Below are positions 11,880 to 22,620 of a stretch of DNA of 64,000 nucleotides, in pieces. A model generated the notes under the pieces. The model made no database searches. It had not been told where the DNA came from and saw nothing but the letters and a program-made list of their open reading frames with translations. The stretch spans positions 13,907,384 through 13,971,383 of the forward strand of contig OX388317.1 in NCBI GenBank assembly GCA_947579605.1, read 5' to 3'. The position numbers and the translations under genes are program-made. The stretch's first letter is position 1. Each line of letters begins with the position of its first letter. This stretch comes from Athripsodes cinereus (Eukaryota > Arthropoda > Insecta > Trichoptera > Leptoceridae).

Positions 11880-14029
11880 GTAAGTATAAAAAATATTTTG
11901 TGTAAAACAATCTTTTAATTTGGGAACACTGTAGGAGTTAATCCACGTCCCTGAGATTGAAATCAGCGGAGCAAGGAAATTATCTCACAGTACATGAAAC
12001 AAACAAATAAATATAACAAACAAGTTTTAAAAACTATAGCCAGTTATAGTAAAAAAATATATAATAATATTTGAGCAGGATGTTTAGAAAGGTATTTTTA
12101 TAATACAATCGAAGTATGTAGGTAGATATATAATCATTTAAATGATTTTACAGGGATTTTGTTTAAATCTGTAACATATATTTTCTAAATTTTCTTACAT
12201 TCAAATTCTTTATGATACAATCATATTTATTTAAGCGTAAAAATAATATTCATAACTGTTTCTTATAAAATAACATGGATCCTGGTCCAAGAATAAAAAA
12301 ATTCGAGTATATTTAGCTGCTCTTAAACCACAAGTTACCAAGGAGAATAATATTCAGTAAACTATTTTACACAAAGAAGAAAATATCTAAACTTGGTCAT
12401 TAAGGATAACGAATATCCTCACGCATTAACTATATAAAGCTATTGTTAATATAATATGTTTAATACATACTATTTTATGTCCTGCCTGTACATACATATA
12501 TAGTTTTAGTAACACATAATCCTTGGCTTAACAATAAAGCATTCAGGAACTAAGGGGAAATGTGAAACTCATGAAAAACAATGTATGAGGTATAACGTTT
12601 GGGTTGGAAAGTGGATTCTGATTACATAAACTGTGTTATCTAAAAAAGTATTTGCTACTTTACCAAAAAGCCTTATGTTTGTTGGTATTAAAACTTTGTT
12701 AACCTCAAGATAAACTTGACTGACAGTGATTTTGAATTACAATTTTTCAGTCCTGAATTTTGAAAATATCTTATACTTGGACGAAAAGAGGAATTATTCA
12801 TTTAATGACGAGTAGAATTTAAGCATGCAATCGTCTGAAACATAATAATAATATCCATGGTAATCTATAAAGTTTTTATGAAACAAAAATGAAGTTATGC
12901 CATACAATATACCAACCAATATATAACGTTAATCCGTTAAAAAATATCTACCTTCTTAAGTTCCGTTATTTATTTATTTTTTCAAAAAAATATAAGAAGT
13001 TAAAAAGAATAAAAAAATTAAAAATAAATAATTAATTCTAAAATAAAAAAAAAAATCCAACGCGAAAAATCAAACGCCAGCATCGATTATGGTACCAGCT
13101 CTTTGAAAATTTTAGTTTAAAACTATAGTTAGCTACAATTTTAATTCAAGTTAATTAGCTTTTTATTCCGTTAATCCTTGATGCCCAGTTCCACCAACTG
13201 GCATAAATAAACATATTTATATCTAATTAAATAAAGCATTGTTCAATCTACGACTACGTTATTGTTCAATCTACGACTGTTTATTATTTGTGTTCATTGC
13301 ATGTTGTTGTACCCTACGAGCAATATTTGCATGTACTAAACGGTAACCACTATAATATTATGGTATATGATCCCCAGACACAGTGGGTCGACCCTTGTAT
13401 ACTTACAATGCACATTATAATATTATTGACTCATATCAGCATCTCACTATGTACATTTTATCACGTAACGTTTGGTTGAATGATTGTGAATTTCCGTAAT
13501 AAGATGAAGATTAACTATCGCTACATTCTTCTGTATTAAACGTATGAAGAGCTTTTAAAGTAAGATAAAAATATGTTCAACTTTATCCTGCCCCCCTAGA
13601 CAAACACGCACTTGGCCATCGAAAACAAACGAATTTTCGACTATAACCGCAACAATAACGCATAATTATACGGTACATGTAGGTAGATTGTCGAAAAGTT
13701 CGTCAGTATTCGATCGCTAAGTAGGGTTTGTCTACGGCCCCTGTTCACTCGTTAACGAAACAATGGCATTAAAACATAGAGTAGAATGGACTTAACATAA
13801 TTATTACAACCGAGACTAGGTACATATTTAGCAGAGGTTGATACTATTGTAGTATGTTGGGTTTTATAGAACCTCTACCTACTCCTATTACTGTAACTAT
13901 TATTCCTCAACTCAAATGCCCTTCAATGCTCCTCTCGGAAGCATAGGGTAATAATATTAGCCTACTCCATTCAAAGCGTATTTTTAGGGTTCTGTTGTCG
14001 TTTTCATAGTGTATTGAGAAATACGAATA
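11880..14029. other. Intergenic AT-rich sequence
   Basis: No gene was recognised. Between 13215 and 13280 a short phrase (attgttcaatctacgact) is present twice. Confidence 0.5.
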
Positions 14030-14031
14030 TA

Positions 14032-14062
14032 CGAGGGTGGGGTGAAAAGTTCTCGGCCTGAC
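14032..14062 (+). repeat. mariner terminal inverted repeat, 3' end of the element
   Basis: This 31-bp sequence is exactly complementary to 15290-15320. With respect to the minus-strand transposase gene it is the downstream end. The TA at 14030-14031 marks the insertion point. Confidence 0.95.
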
Positions 14063-14097
14063 AATGAAAGACTGCGGTTTTCAGATTTTTTTTATTT

Positions 14098-15147
14098 TTA
14101 TTTTACTACATAATCTCTCTTGACTTCAAAACACTTGATCCAGCGTTTCTCCAACATCAGTACTCCTTCCAGGAAGTGAAAGTCTGGAAGGTTGCGAAAA
14201 TATTTATCTACAGCCCTTTCAACTTCTTCATTGGATACGAAGAGCTTCCCAGAAACAAATTTCTTGAAGTTTGGAAACCAAGAAGTCTGAGGGTGCCAAA
14301 TCAGGAGAATAGGGGGGATAGATGAGCAAGTCATACCCCAAATCTTGCAGTTTTCCCATCGCCAACACACTCTTGTGTACGGGTGCGTTGTCTTGGTGAG
14401 AGATGATTTTTGTTTCATCATACCAGGCCTCTTTTCGCGAATTTCGCCATCCAGATTGGTTAAAAAGTTTAGAGTAATATTTGTTTGTGATTGTTCTACC
14501 TTTTGCAAGGTTATCAATTACCAGGATACCTTTTCCATCCCTAAACACGCTAGCCATGACCTTTCCAGCAGATGAAATCGACTTCGCTTTCTTTGGAGCT
14601 GAACCAGCTTCCACCCATTGCTTGGACTGCTGTTTTGTTTCTGAAGTGTAGTGGTGGACCCATGTCTTATTCATGGTGACAAATCACCGCACAAAATTGG
14701 TCGGATCCCTATTCTATCGGTCCAAAAATTGCTGCGAAAATCATTTGCGAATTTGTTTTTGATCGGCATTCAACAAATGCGGCACCCTTTTTGCGCGGAG
14801 CTTTTTCATCCCTTATTCTTTGAGCAAAATGTTTCCGACCCTTTTTTTCGATATCCTTACAGCTTCAGCTATCTCATGCACCTCAGTTGCTTGTCGGCCA
14901 ACACGGAATCATGCACTTTTTCGATGGTTTCCGAAATGGCTGTGGTTTTTGGCCATCCTTCACATGGGTCATCTTCGAGGGGTGTGCCAGCACCTTTAAA
15001 TTCAGCTGCCAATTTTTTAACGGTTGACATTTAAGGAGCAGAGTCCTCGTAAACTTTTGTCAACTCTGGATGAATTTCCGTAGGAGTTAATCCATCTAAA
15101 ACGAAGAACTTTATGACCGCACGATACTCAAATTTATTCATTTTCAT
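14098..15147 (-). pseudogene. mariner transposase, DD34D type, degenerate
   Basis: The coding span is about 1050 nt, or roughly 349 codons, matching the ~345 residues usual for mariner transposases. The probable start is at 15147 (MKMNKFEYRAV...), the N-terminal helix-turn-helix region. A TAA at 15031-15033, near codon 39, and further stops around 14840-14900 interrupt it. The catalytic core is open between 14674 and 14228: a VFRDGKGILVIDNL stretch around the first Asp, HQDNAPVHKS with the second Asp, and YSPDLAPSDF with the third. Exactly 34 residues separate the second and third Asp, which is the DD34D signature. A frameshift near 14250 then moves the reading frame to the C-terminal part, which ends at 14098. 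No enzyme can be made. Confidence 0.92.
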
Positions 15148-15289
15148 GAAAAACAAGCAAGGCGTCGACTGCAAAAATTCGTGTGAAGAAACTACTTAAG
15201 AGAACAAGTTGAAATTTGTCATATGAACTAATGACACATGCACCCAGGTAAGGAATACAATTTTTTGCTGATTGGAGTAACATCTCTGT

Positions 15290-15320
15290 GTCAGGCCGAG
15301 AACTTTTCACCCCACCCTCG
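15290..15320 (-). repeat. mariner terminal inverted repeat, 5' end of the element
   Basis: This is the mate of 14032-14062, identical over all 31 bp when reverse complemented and followed directly by TA. It lies about 140 bp upstream of the transposase start. Confidence 0.95.
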
Positions 15321-15322
15321 TA

Positions 15323-16605
15323 TGTACAACTATTAAAAAGTTGTTCAAAAACTGGTGAAATAATTTAAAAAAAAATATTTCAATCGTAGAACTTAATAAA
15401 TTTACACTTAATAAAATTTGCAAAATCTAGTCGGAAAGAGAGAAACGCGTCTTAACGCTTACGAAGTGATGACTTTCACAATATTTTTACACCGATCACT
15501 TTTGATGTCCATGGACAAAGTTCATCTATTTCGATAAACTGTCACGATATAAGATCAAGGATAAATACCCAGGGCGACTGAGACTATGAAGTACCTATGC
15601 CTGAGGACCGCAAGAGCTAGAAGAGTGTTATTCGCCATCATAATGGATCACATGACGCCAGTCGTCGCAGGCTCATTGTAAATGTGGAACAGGCTTACCT
15701 CGCATATAAGAAAGTATATCTGCCAAGAACTGGACCATACGTTCGACAAAACGACTTATTTTTATTAAATACGGCAAAGAGTTAAGGACATTATTATAAG
15801 ACCCACCAATAGAGAAACATTTATTTATTTATTTTATTTTTTAATTTGTTTATTACATTTTACAGGGATACAAACAGTCATAAACAGGTAACAATAAACA
15901 GAATCATATAAAGCCATAAATGGACCAGTAAAGTCCCCTATCATTACCAATATGTAATACAAACAATGAATGCAACAACAGTGCCAGACATGTAAATTTA
16001 AACAATCCTAAGCATGAGACAAATACAAAAGAATAAAATAGAATTTAAAAAAACACAATATGAACATGTTAAAATTCGTAATAAGATTAATAAACATACA
16101 AAACAACCAAGATATTTTAAAATATCCACAAAAATATAAATATGTAAAGATACATGTAAGAACTTAAGATATTTAAAATATAAAGGAATAAACATATAAA
16201 TACAACAACAAATACATAATAAAATGGTCAAAATATGCAAAAACATAAAATAAAACAAAGATTATTACAAAAAATGAATGAATGAATGTTTAATGTTCAT
16301 TCAATTCAAAAAATTTAATGCAAACCATACAATAAACCATTTTTTGGGGTCACTTAATCTGATCTGGAGTAACAATATTAAATTAAACATGGTTTGTGAA
16401 TCGATATTATATTATATTAATAATCAATATATATGGTTTAAATTACTTGGAAATTGCTCCTATCTAATTATGTGAAGTAGCCAGAGACTAGCTGCATGTA
16501 ATAAACATATACTTAAATTGTTCTCTCCATTTCCAAAAATAAGTCATTCAGTATAGGTGGCATAATATGTTAAACGGGATATTTTTCGAGTGATGCTGAC
16601 TGAAA
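15323..16605. other. Intergenic sequence, partly low complexity
   Basis: Mostly A-rich low-complexity DNA, especially 15990-16270. A slightly GC-richer patch at 15560-15725 has no recognised motif. No gene was recognised. Confidence 0.5.
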
Positions 16606-16725
16606 GTTAACTATAATTAAATTGAAATGCTGGAGAAGATACTGTTAAAATAGAGTAAACAACGAGTTAACTATGATTAAATTGAAATGCTGGAGAAGAT
16701 TCTGTTAAAATAGAGTAAAAAACGA
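16606..16725 (+). repeat. Exact 60-bp tandem duplication, two units
   Basis: Units 16606-16665 and 16666-16725 both begin gttaactat and continue attaaattgaaatgctgg. They differ at only a few positions. The unit length is 60 bp and there is no recognised coding content. Confidence 0.92.
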
Positions 16726-17571
16726 GTGAGTATTTTTTCATACGTTTTCTTTAACTACTAGAATATGTCTTCATCAATAAATTTGTAGTTAAATTCAAAT
16801 CGATTGTTATGTTTAATATTATTCTGCTCACAACAGTGGGACGTGGGTTCATGTTGCCAATTTGTTTTTCACAAACTCAACCAACTGGATGAAGTCTCAT
16901 TTCTAAGCAATAAAATAAGGGAAACATATCAACCGCCCTTTTACGTTTCAATGTAAAACGACAGTAAAGTCAGCAAAGTATACCAATCTACGGAGTGAAT
17001 ATACGAAATGAGTTTGGTCAAAATATGGGAGCAAAATTATTGACACATTTACCTGTGATGTGGATTTTTGTGATATATTTTTTAAACGCTATGAAATTAT
17101 ACGTGATTAAAAAAATTAAAGAGATAACAACACTATCACATCTCTTATGTCCGAAAAAATTTACTTAATAAACTTTTGATATGCAATTTTAATTTGCTAT
17201 GAACTTTACCATCTATCCTAAATGTCTTATATTCTGTGGTACGATTAGAGCAACCTGCGTGTATGTTACAAACAGCGAGTTCACCGACTACCCCTTGTAA
17301 GACATACCATGATGGTATGGAGTAGAAAAAAGGAGACGGTACTTATCTTCTTCTTCTTGAAGGTTCCTCAATTCTAGAGATCACGACATTCTTGTCGGTC
17401 CCTCAGTTCTACAGATTACGCCTAATACCATTTATACTCGGGTTGACCTTCTTCACCTGGTCAATCTCTCTCACATATAATATTCGATCCCTTCCGTGTT
17501 CTGTGATGCTATTATATTCATCAGTTATTTTGTAAGTTCTTAGGTATAAATATATATATTCGTGAATGAAT
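16726..17571. other. Intergenic sequence
   Basis: No gene was recognised. The less AT-rich stretch at 17345-17510 reads like a decayed dispersed repeat, but I cannot assign it to a family. Confidence 0.4.
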
Positions 17572-17793
17572 TCATTTTGATTTTTTCCTTTCTAAACGTG
17601 TGTGTGTGTATGAAACTGCTTTCCCAGTAGCATGACGACTATAAATTTTACAACTGTAAGAAGATCTGACCCAGTGAACTAATTCACTACAAATGTAACC
17701 GGTATAACGTCCTCGATATTGAGGTTGAAGCAAATTGTCTAAATATTTAAAAAGCTTATTCACTGTGTCGGTGTTTAGGAAGTAGAAATCCAT
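17572..17793 (-). CDS. Hypothetical 73-residue open frame beside a hairpin element
   Basis: The frame starts MDFYFLNTDTVNKLFKYLDN and continues with a Cys/Ser/Tyr-rich middle section (YTGYICSELVHWVRSSYSC). Its codon use is more balanced than in the surrounding AT-rich chance frames. The Met codon lies exactly against the outer edge of the hairpin at 17794-17965, so upstream sequence may have been displaced by that insertion. No splice acceptor is visible at the junction, and I do not recognise a domain. It may be a fragment of a host gene, a transposon gene piece or a chance frame. Confidence 0.25.
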   Translation of the reverse strand: MDFYFLNTDTVNKLFKYLDNLLQPQYRGRYTGYICSELVHWVRSSYSCKIYSRHATGKAVSYTHTRLERKKSK

Positions 17794-17965
17794 ATCGAAA
17801 TAAATAAAACAAGCGTTTTATTCTACTATTGTTTTATTCGGTGAGAGAGACGTCTTTCGTCTTATAAGGACATTGTTAATCTCCAATGTCCTTATAAGAC
17901 GAAAGACGTCTCTCTCACAGAATAAAAAAATAGTAGAATAAAACGCTTGTTTTATTTATTTCGAT
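17794..17965. repeat. Near-perfect hairpin (foldback) element, 82-bp arms
   Basis: Arms 17794-17875 and 17884-17965 are inverted copies differing at about two positions, with an 8-nt loop. The outer ends read atcgaaataaataaaac. It resembles the palindrome at 1745-1957 in form but shares no sequence with it. Such structures are typical of foldback MITEs. A clear target duplication is not seen. Confidence 0.88.
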
Positions 17966-19932
17966 TTAAAAAGCTACTTACCGATATGTTGAACCTAATG
18001 TAAGTTGCATATTGCAATTTCGTATCTATGTACATACATATCTATATACATACATACACTCGTACAAGAAAATTCCCAAAATATTTAGTAGGTATCTTCG
18101 AATATATTTTATGTGGATCGCTAAATATCCAAAATCAGTACTAAAATAAACTTTAACACGATCAAATCATATGTAAGCAGATTTAACTATTAGTCTAGTC
18201 TAAACAATTGAGATTTTATTTCATTCACTCATTCCTACCGAGGCATTTCCTTCAAGTAACCAACTGCTTGTAATTAACATGCAAGTTATCCTCTCCGTGT
18301 CAATAAAAGTTAAGACATTTAGGATATTGGAGAATATAATGTATAACGTAATAAATCTAAATCACAAACTGTCTATAACAGCAAACATATGATGTAAACT
18401 ATTGCATCTTCATATGATCAATTTTATTATTTTGGTAATGTGTCAGGTAACAAAGTACCTATTCCTTTTATAGAAAACCCAAAACAGCTCCTCAGCACTA
18501 CGCAAATGAACATTAAAAATTGTTATTTTTGTAATAAGTTAAGTATTTTCAAGTAATTTCTTCCAAGTAACCAATGCCATTATCTCGTAAAAAGAAATAC
18601 CAATTCGAAGTGAAAAGCTCTTTGGAAAAATACTTCGTTTAAGAATCAAAAGATATTTGGCTGGAGTGTAAAATAATACAATATAAATAAATATATGGTA
18701 TCCACCTAAGTATTTGTATTTTAAATGAAACCAAACATTAGGTAAAACTGAAAGCGGTTGGTATGCTGTTTATGGTAGGTACCCTGGTACCTACTACATA
18801 AACAGGTTGGTTTAGTATACATAGTGCTCGGGGTAGGTATGTAAATTCTTTCAGAGTTGTAAATAAAATTTATAAAACGGAAACCAGTTCACGGGGAAGG
18901 AAGAAAATATATTTCCCATTTTCTTCTCCGTATTATGTTCTCTTGACTCCCGCCTCCCCCCCCCCCCCTCTCACCATGAATAGGAAAGTAATACCGGCAA
19001 ACATTAAAACCGTCATACAAATTACTTTATTTACTAAATATTACAAATCTATACATATATAAAATTTGTATCCACGTAGGATTTTTTTGCCCGCTAAGCA
19101 AGGTGATATGAAAATGTTGAGTGAGATAAAATTACCTCTATACGAACATCAATCCAAACATTGGGACATTAAATTCATACAAAAAAATCTACTTGATTAT
19201 CATTTGTGGTATTTTGTCAAAACTCTATCTATATCATCACGGTGCATACAACAAGTGAGGGAACTAGCGGATTCACCACTTGTAATAAGCATGCAAGTAA
19301 TGTTTTATGTGCCTAAAAAGTTAAAGTTTTTGAAACTGCATATTTGTTATTTATTTGTATTATTTTTTTATACGGGATTGAAAAGTGGTTTTTATTATTA
19401 TTTCTAAGTGTAGGTTACAACCAAAGATTATTTTTGTTTAAAAACTTTGTTACAGTAAACAATCAAACCTAGACTACTATGGAAAATAATTAGCATTCAA
19501 TTTATATGTGTGGTTTATCTTTGCTTATCTAATCGTAATCCATCCGTAACAAGTGATTTGTGGAATTTATATTTAAAATTAATTATTTCTGTCATAATTA
19601 TGTTATGATATTCAAAAAGAATATTAACGAAAATTTTTGGATTACATAGCATCTCTGTAAAACCTGAAACAGGATTAGATACATATGTAAGTATGCAAGT
19701 TTCATATGTTTTAAGAGAAAACTTTATTTATTCGTATTGTATAATATTCTTAGAAATCATATGTTTATATGAGTCAGATTCGTGAAACTTTCCTGACTCA
19801 CATGATATTTCCAACAAAATGAATTTACATCCCTAATGATTTATTTAATTCAAGTAAAATGATAACATAGGGTATGGTCAAAATTTTAATCCATCTATAC
19901 ACTATTATAGCGTCTTCCCAAAATGGGGTAAC
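17966..19932. other. Intergenic AT-rich sequence
   Basis: No gene was recognised. A C-run at about 18955-18969 and the pyrimidine-rich stretch next to it are low complexity. The open frame at 19066-19407 (+) has no recognisable motif. Confidence 0.5.
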
Positions 19933-19934
19933 TA

Positions 19935-20158
19935 CACTGAGAAAAATACTCGCAACGAATCATTGGTACGTACTATCAGCTTAGGATCAGAGATAGTACA
20001 AACGATTCATTAGTACGAATCTATAATATTAACCTATCGCAAACAAGTTGTTGGTTAATTTACCAACAATTTTTTCTATCTATCAACTATCTCTGGTCCT
20101 AATCTGATAGTACGTGCCAATGATTCGTTGTGAAATTTCGTTAGTATTTTTCTCAGCG
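19935..20158. mobile_element. MITE with cactgagaaaaatact termini, copy 1
   Basis: The ends are cactgagaaaaatact and its complement agtatttttctcagcg, flanked by TA on both sides (19933-19934 and 20159-20160). Internal words (caacgaatcattggtacgta, gattcattagtacgaatcta) are shared with a second copy at 25271-25529. It has no coding capacity. The TA flanks and inverted ends suggest mobilisation by a Tc1/mariner-type transposase. The two halves are partly complementary, so the element folds back. Confidence 0.88.
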
Positions 20159-20160
20159 TA

Positions 20161-21300
20161 ATAGGCTATTTACCATATTCAAAATAAAATTTGAAATGGA
20201 ATACATACCTTTTCGCCGAATTGAAGATATTCAATGTCGTAATGTTTAAAGAATACCCGCCTTGTGCAGGACGCTCGAAAATATTTTGAAAAGATTAGAA
20301 GACCTGCAATATCAATAATAACCGTACATTTCTATTTAAATATTATTGTTCTTTGATGAAATTTAACACTTTTTTATATATAATTACTGGAAAATATTGA
20401 ATAAATAAATTAGTAGTTTTCTTCAGTTCTAATCTTAAACACGATACTAGAAAACACATTTGCATTTCCGAAAGCATTAAGTAGAATAGTATTTATTATA
20501 AAAGAGTGAAGTACACAAGTACTCGTATCTACTTACTCTCAAATGGGGGTATATATGAGTTGGTTGAGTGGAGTGATAAGAAGAATGAGTATAAAGCACG
20601 CTACTAGCATGTACAGTGGTAAGTATCTAATACAAGTTAGGTATACACAGAGGAGGGAAGAGGACTATAATCAGAATCACACTCACCAGATAACACCGCA
20701 TGCACAACTATACGAGGATGTGACGATGACAAATGACCGCACAAAAACAAACTGCATCCCGTCACAGTTGCAAAACAATTGAATAATTATTATATTTTCC
20801 ACTGCACGTGCAAAAAAATAAACAATTATTCCGTAGAGTTCCACCCACTTTGGATAACTTCCAACCTCACATTTTGACGCAGCCTGAAAGCGGTGAGTGC
20901 ATGAACCTTGTACATAAGGGCGAATTTCGTAAATCGGGTCGTACCACGCCCCTTCAAAACCAAACTTCATTTACTACACTAAATATACACATAAACCATT
21001 CAATAGTCATATCAAAGTATACTAGAAAAAATACATAAAAAATACACGAAAACTGCGAGTAAAAATGTGCTATATTCACCGAGATATCTGCATTATAAAA
21101 TGAGATGAAATCTCATCTGTGATGTAACTGTTTGCATTTTCCCTCCTCAAATATTTTACTTATTATGCTACATAGAATCAGTATAGAGGTTATGTATGGG
21201 TAATAATGAAATGAAATCATACTCTGTTAAAGATATTTCACTAAATATTCGAAAAATTAAGAGAGAAATGACAGGGAAAACTTACTCTATGCCTTGTTGT
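20161..21300. other. Intergenic sequence
   Basis: Several overlapping short frames on both strands at 20540-21040 come from a moderately GC-richer patch. I see no recognisable domain there and cannot say whether it is exon or repeat. Confidence 0.4.
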
Positions 21301-21419
21301 ATCCATGAAGACGCCATCTTACTCCGGCCAGCGCAGCCTCCGTGTATTGTTTTTTTCCTTTCAGCTACCGTATAATTTATTTCTACGGCCTCTGATAAAG
21401 GATGGATATTTATTGCATA

Positions 21420-21600
21420 TAATTGTTTGTCTATTAGGCCCTAATGCGGTCCATGTCAATCACAACACAATAGTACAGTCGAACACAAGTCCATTTCCCG
21501 CGGCGGTCCGTAACGCGCGGGTTTACTCGGCCGCTGGCGGCACGCGTGTGAAGGGATACACCATCACTGAAATTGTTACCAGGTCGGTGCATCTTAACTA
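21420..21600. other. GC/CpG-rich island of unknown role
   Basis: A block rich in CpG (cgcggcggtccgtaacgcgc at 21499-21518 and neighbouring words) sits in otherwise AT-rich DNA. Frames cross it on both strands, but none has a recognised domain. It could be an untranslated first exon or promoter, or the 5' end of a retrotransposon, many of which have GC-rich promoters. Confidence 0.45.
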
Positions 21601-22233
21601 GGTACATCTCAATTTCACTTTTCGCGGTGTAAAAACTACTAAGAAACTGTAACATTTTCAGAATCATCAATTTCATGTTATTTGTATGCATTTCTTGTAA
21701 AAATAAAAATTGTGCATATTTTCGACAACGAGTTTTTTAACTCATTTAATTAATTTTATCATTAGTAGTTACCTACTTGGTATGTTTTATAATGTTATTA
21801 AGTTTCTCACAAAATGTTGAAGGTATATGAGGCAGTATTCGAGACATTTTTATTTTAATTTTCAAGTAATTACTATGAAATGTATAATTCCCAAAATATA
21901 CTATTTATCTAATTCAGAATACTTAATTATTTTATTGAATGCCTATCATATTATGTATCTTGCCACATCCTCCTTGACTCTTTGACTTTTTGGTTATGGG
22001 ATTTGATCTGTGAAACCTTTTTTGGTTCACATTTTTAATTATATTTTATTAATGGCCTTTCTGCTATAACTGCCAAATAATTATCAATATTATTATTACA
22101 TAGTATTTTAAACGTAAGTTAAGAAAATGAAAAAAATATTTATCGAATTAATATAAATAAATTCGGATCTATTATATAGTAGGTATATTGTGTGAGCCTA
22201 TTAAAAAATTATAAATTATAATTTACGATATAA

Positions 22234-22262
22234 ATAATAATAAACTTTATTGCACAATAAAG
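22234..22262 (-). repeat. 3' tail of a non-LTR retrotransposon, fragment
   Basis: On the minus strand it reads ttattgtgcaataaagttta followed by (tta)n, the same tail as at 1070-1100 and 3181-3218 but in the opposite orientation. Confidence 0.55.
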
Positions 22263-22399
22263 AGCATACATAATTACATAATAAAGACATTTCGCAAATA
22301 TTTCCAAAAAAATCTTAAAATTGATTGCAATAATCTTGTAAGCTTTGCTCATTTGTTTTAAAAACATTAACATTCACTAATGAACCTCTTAGATTTGCG

Positions 22400-22620
22400 A
22401 CCTGGCAACCTAAAGTTAGTGGGAGCGGTCGTGTAAATAGTGAAACGCAAGCGCGCACCCCTGTTTCCCCTCTCCCCCCGCGGTTCCCTCGGTGATCCCA
22501 CAGCCCCCTACTCACCCTGCGGCCGCCATTGCGCCATTTTCCGCTATCCTATCTCTCTCTAGTCTCCGTACTCCGTATTTACCCCATCTACCCTCCGCGA
22601 GAGAAAACACCACACCAAAG
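22400..22620 (-). promoter_or_regulatory. GC-rich island, possible promoter and 5' untranslated region
   Basis: About 220 bp of GC-rich, partly pyrimidine-rich sequence including cgcggttccc and gcggccgcc lies in AT-rich surroundings. On the minus strand it contains an ATG with a favourable preceding purine and a strong splice donor 20 nt downstream (see 22516-22537). Such islands often mark transcription starts in insect genomes. No TATA box or initiator was identified. Confidence 0.35.
22516..22537 (-). CDS. Candidate first coding exon, unrecognised gene
   Basis: On the minus strand, ATG at 22537 opens MAQWRPQ plus one base, directly followed by the donor g|gtgagtag. The context aaaATGG is a good start context. 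The exon leaves phase 1, and the GC-rich exon-like block at 7618-7678 begins with the two bases needed to complete a Gly codon and then stays open. This would make a 14.8-kb first intron. The rest of the gene would lie off the left edge. I do not recognise the protein; the call rests on splice signals, composition and phase only. Confidence 0.3.

Larger units (their letters stand above)
14032..15320 (-). mobile_element. mariner-family DNA transposon, 1289 bp, inactive
   Basis: The element is bounded by perfect 31-bp terminal inverted repeats (cgagggtggggtgaaaagtt... at 14032-14062 and its exact complement at 15290-15320). It is flanked on both sides by the dinucleotide TA (14030-14031 and 15321-15322), the target duplicated by Tc1/mariner elements. 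About 1.29 kb is the usual full length of mariner. The transposase lies on the minus strand and is broken by stops and frameshifts, so this copy is non-autonomous. The intact repeats mean that the ends could still be recognised by a related enzyme in trans. Confidence 0.95.

Noticed and set aside
14345..15034. Plus-strand open frames within the mariner element
   Set aside because: They are antisense shadows of the decayed minus-strand transposase.
15595..15725. Possible minus-strand exon with donor gcgag|gtaagcc
   Set aside because: No acceptor or long open frame could be paired with it and no domain was recognised.
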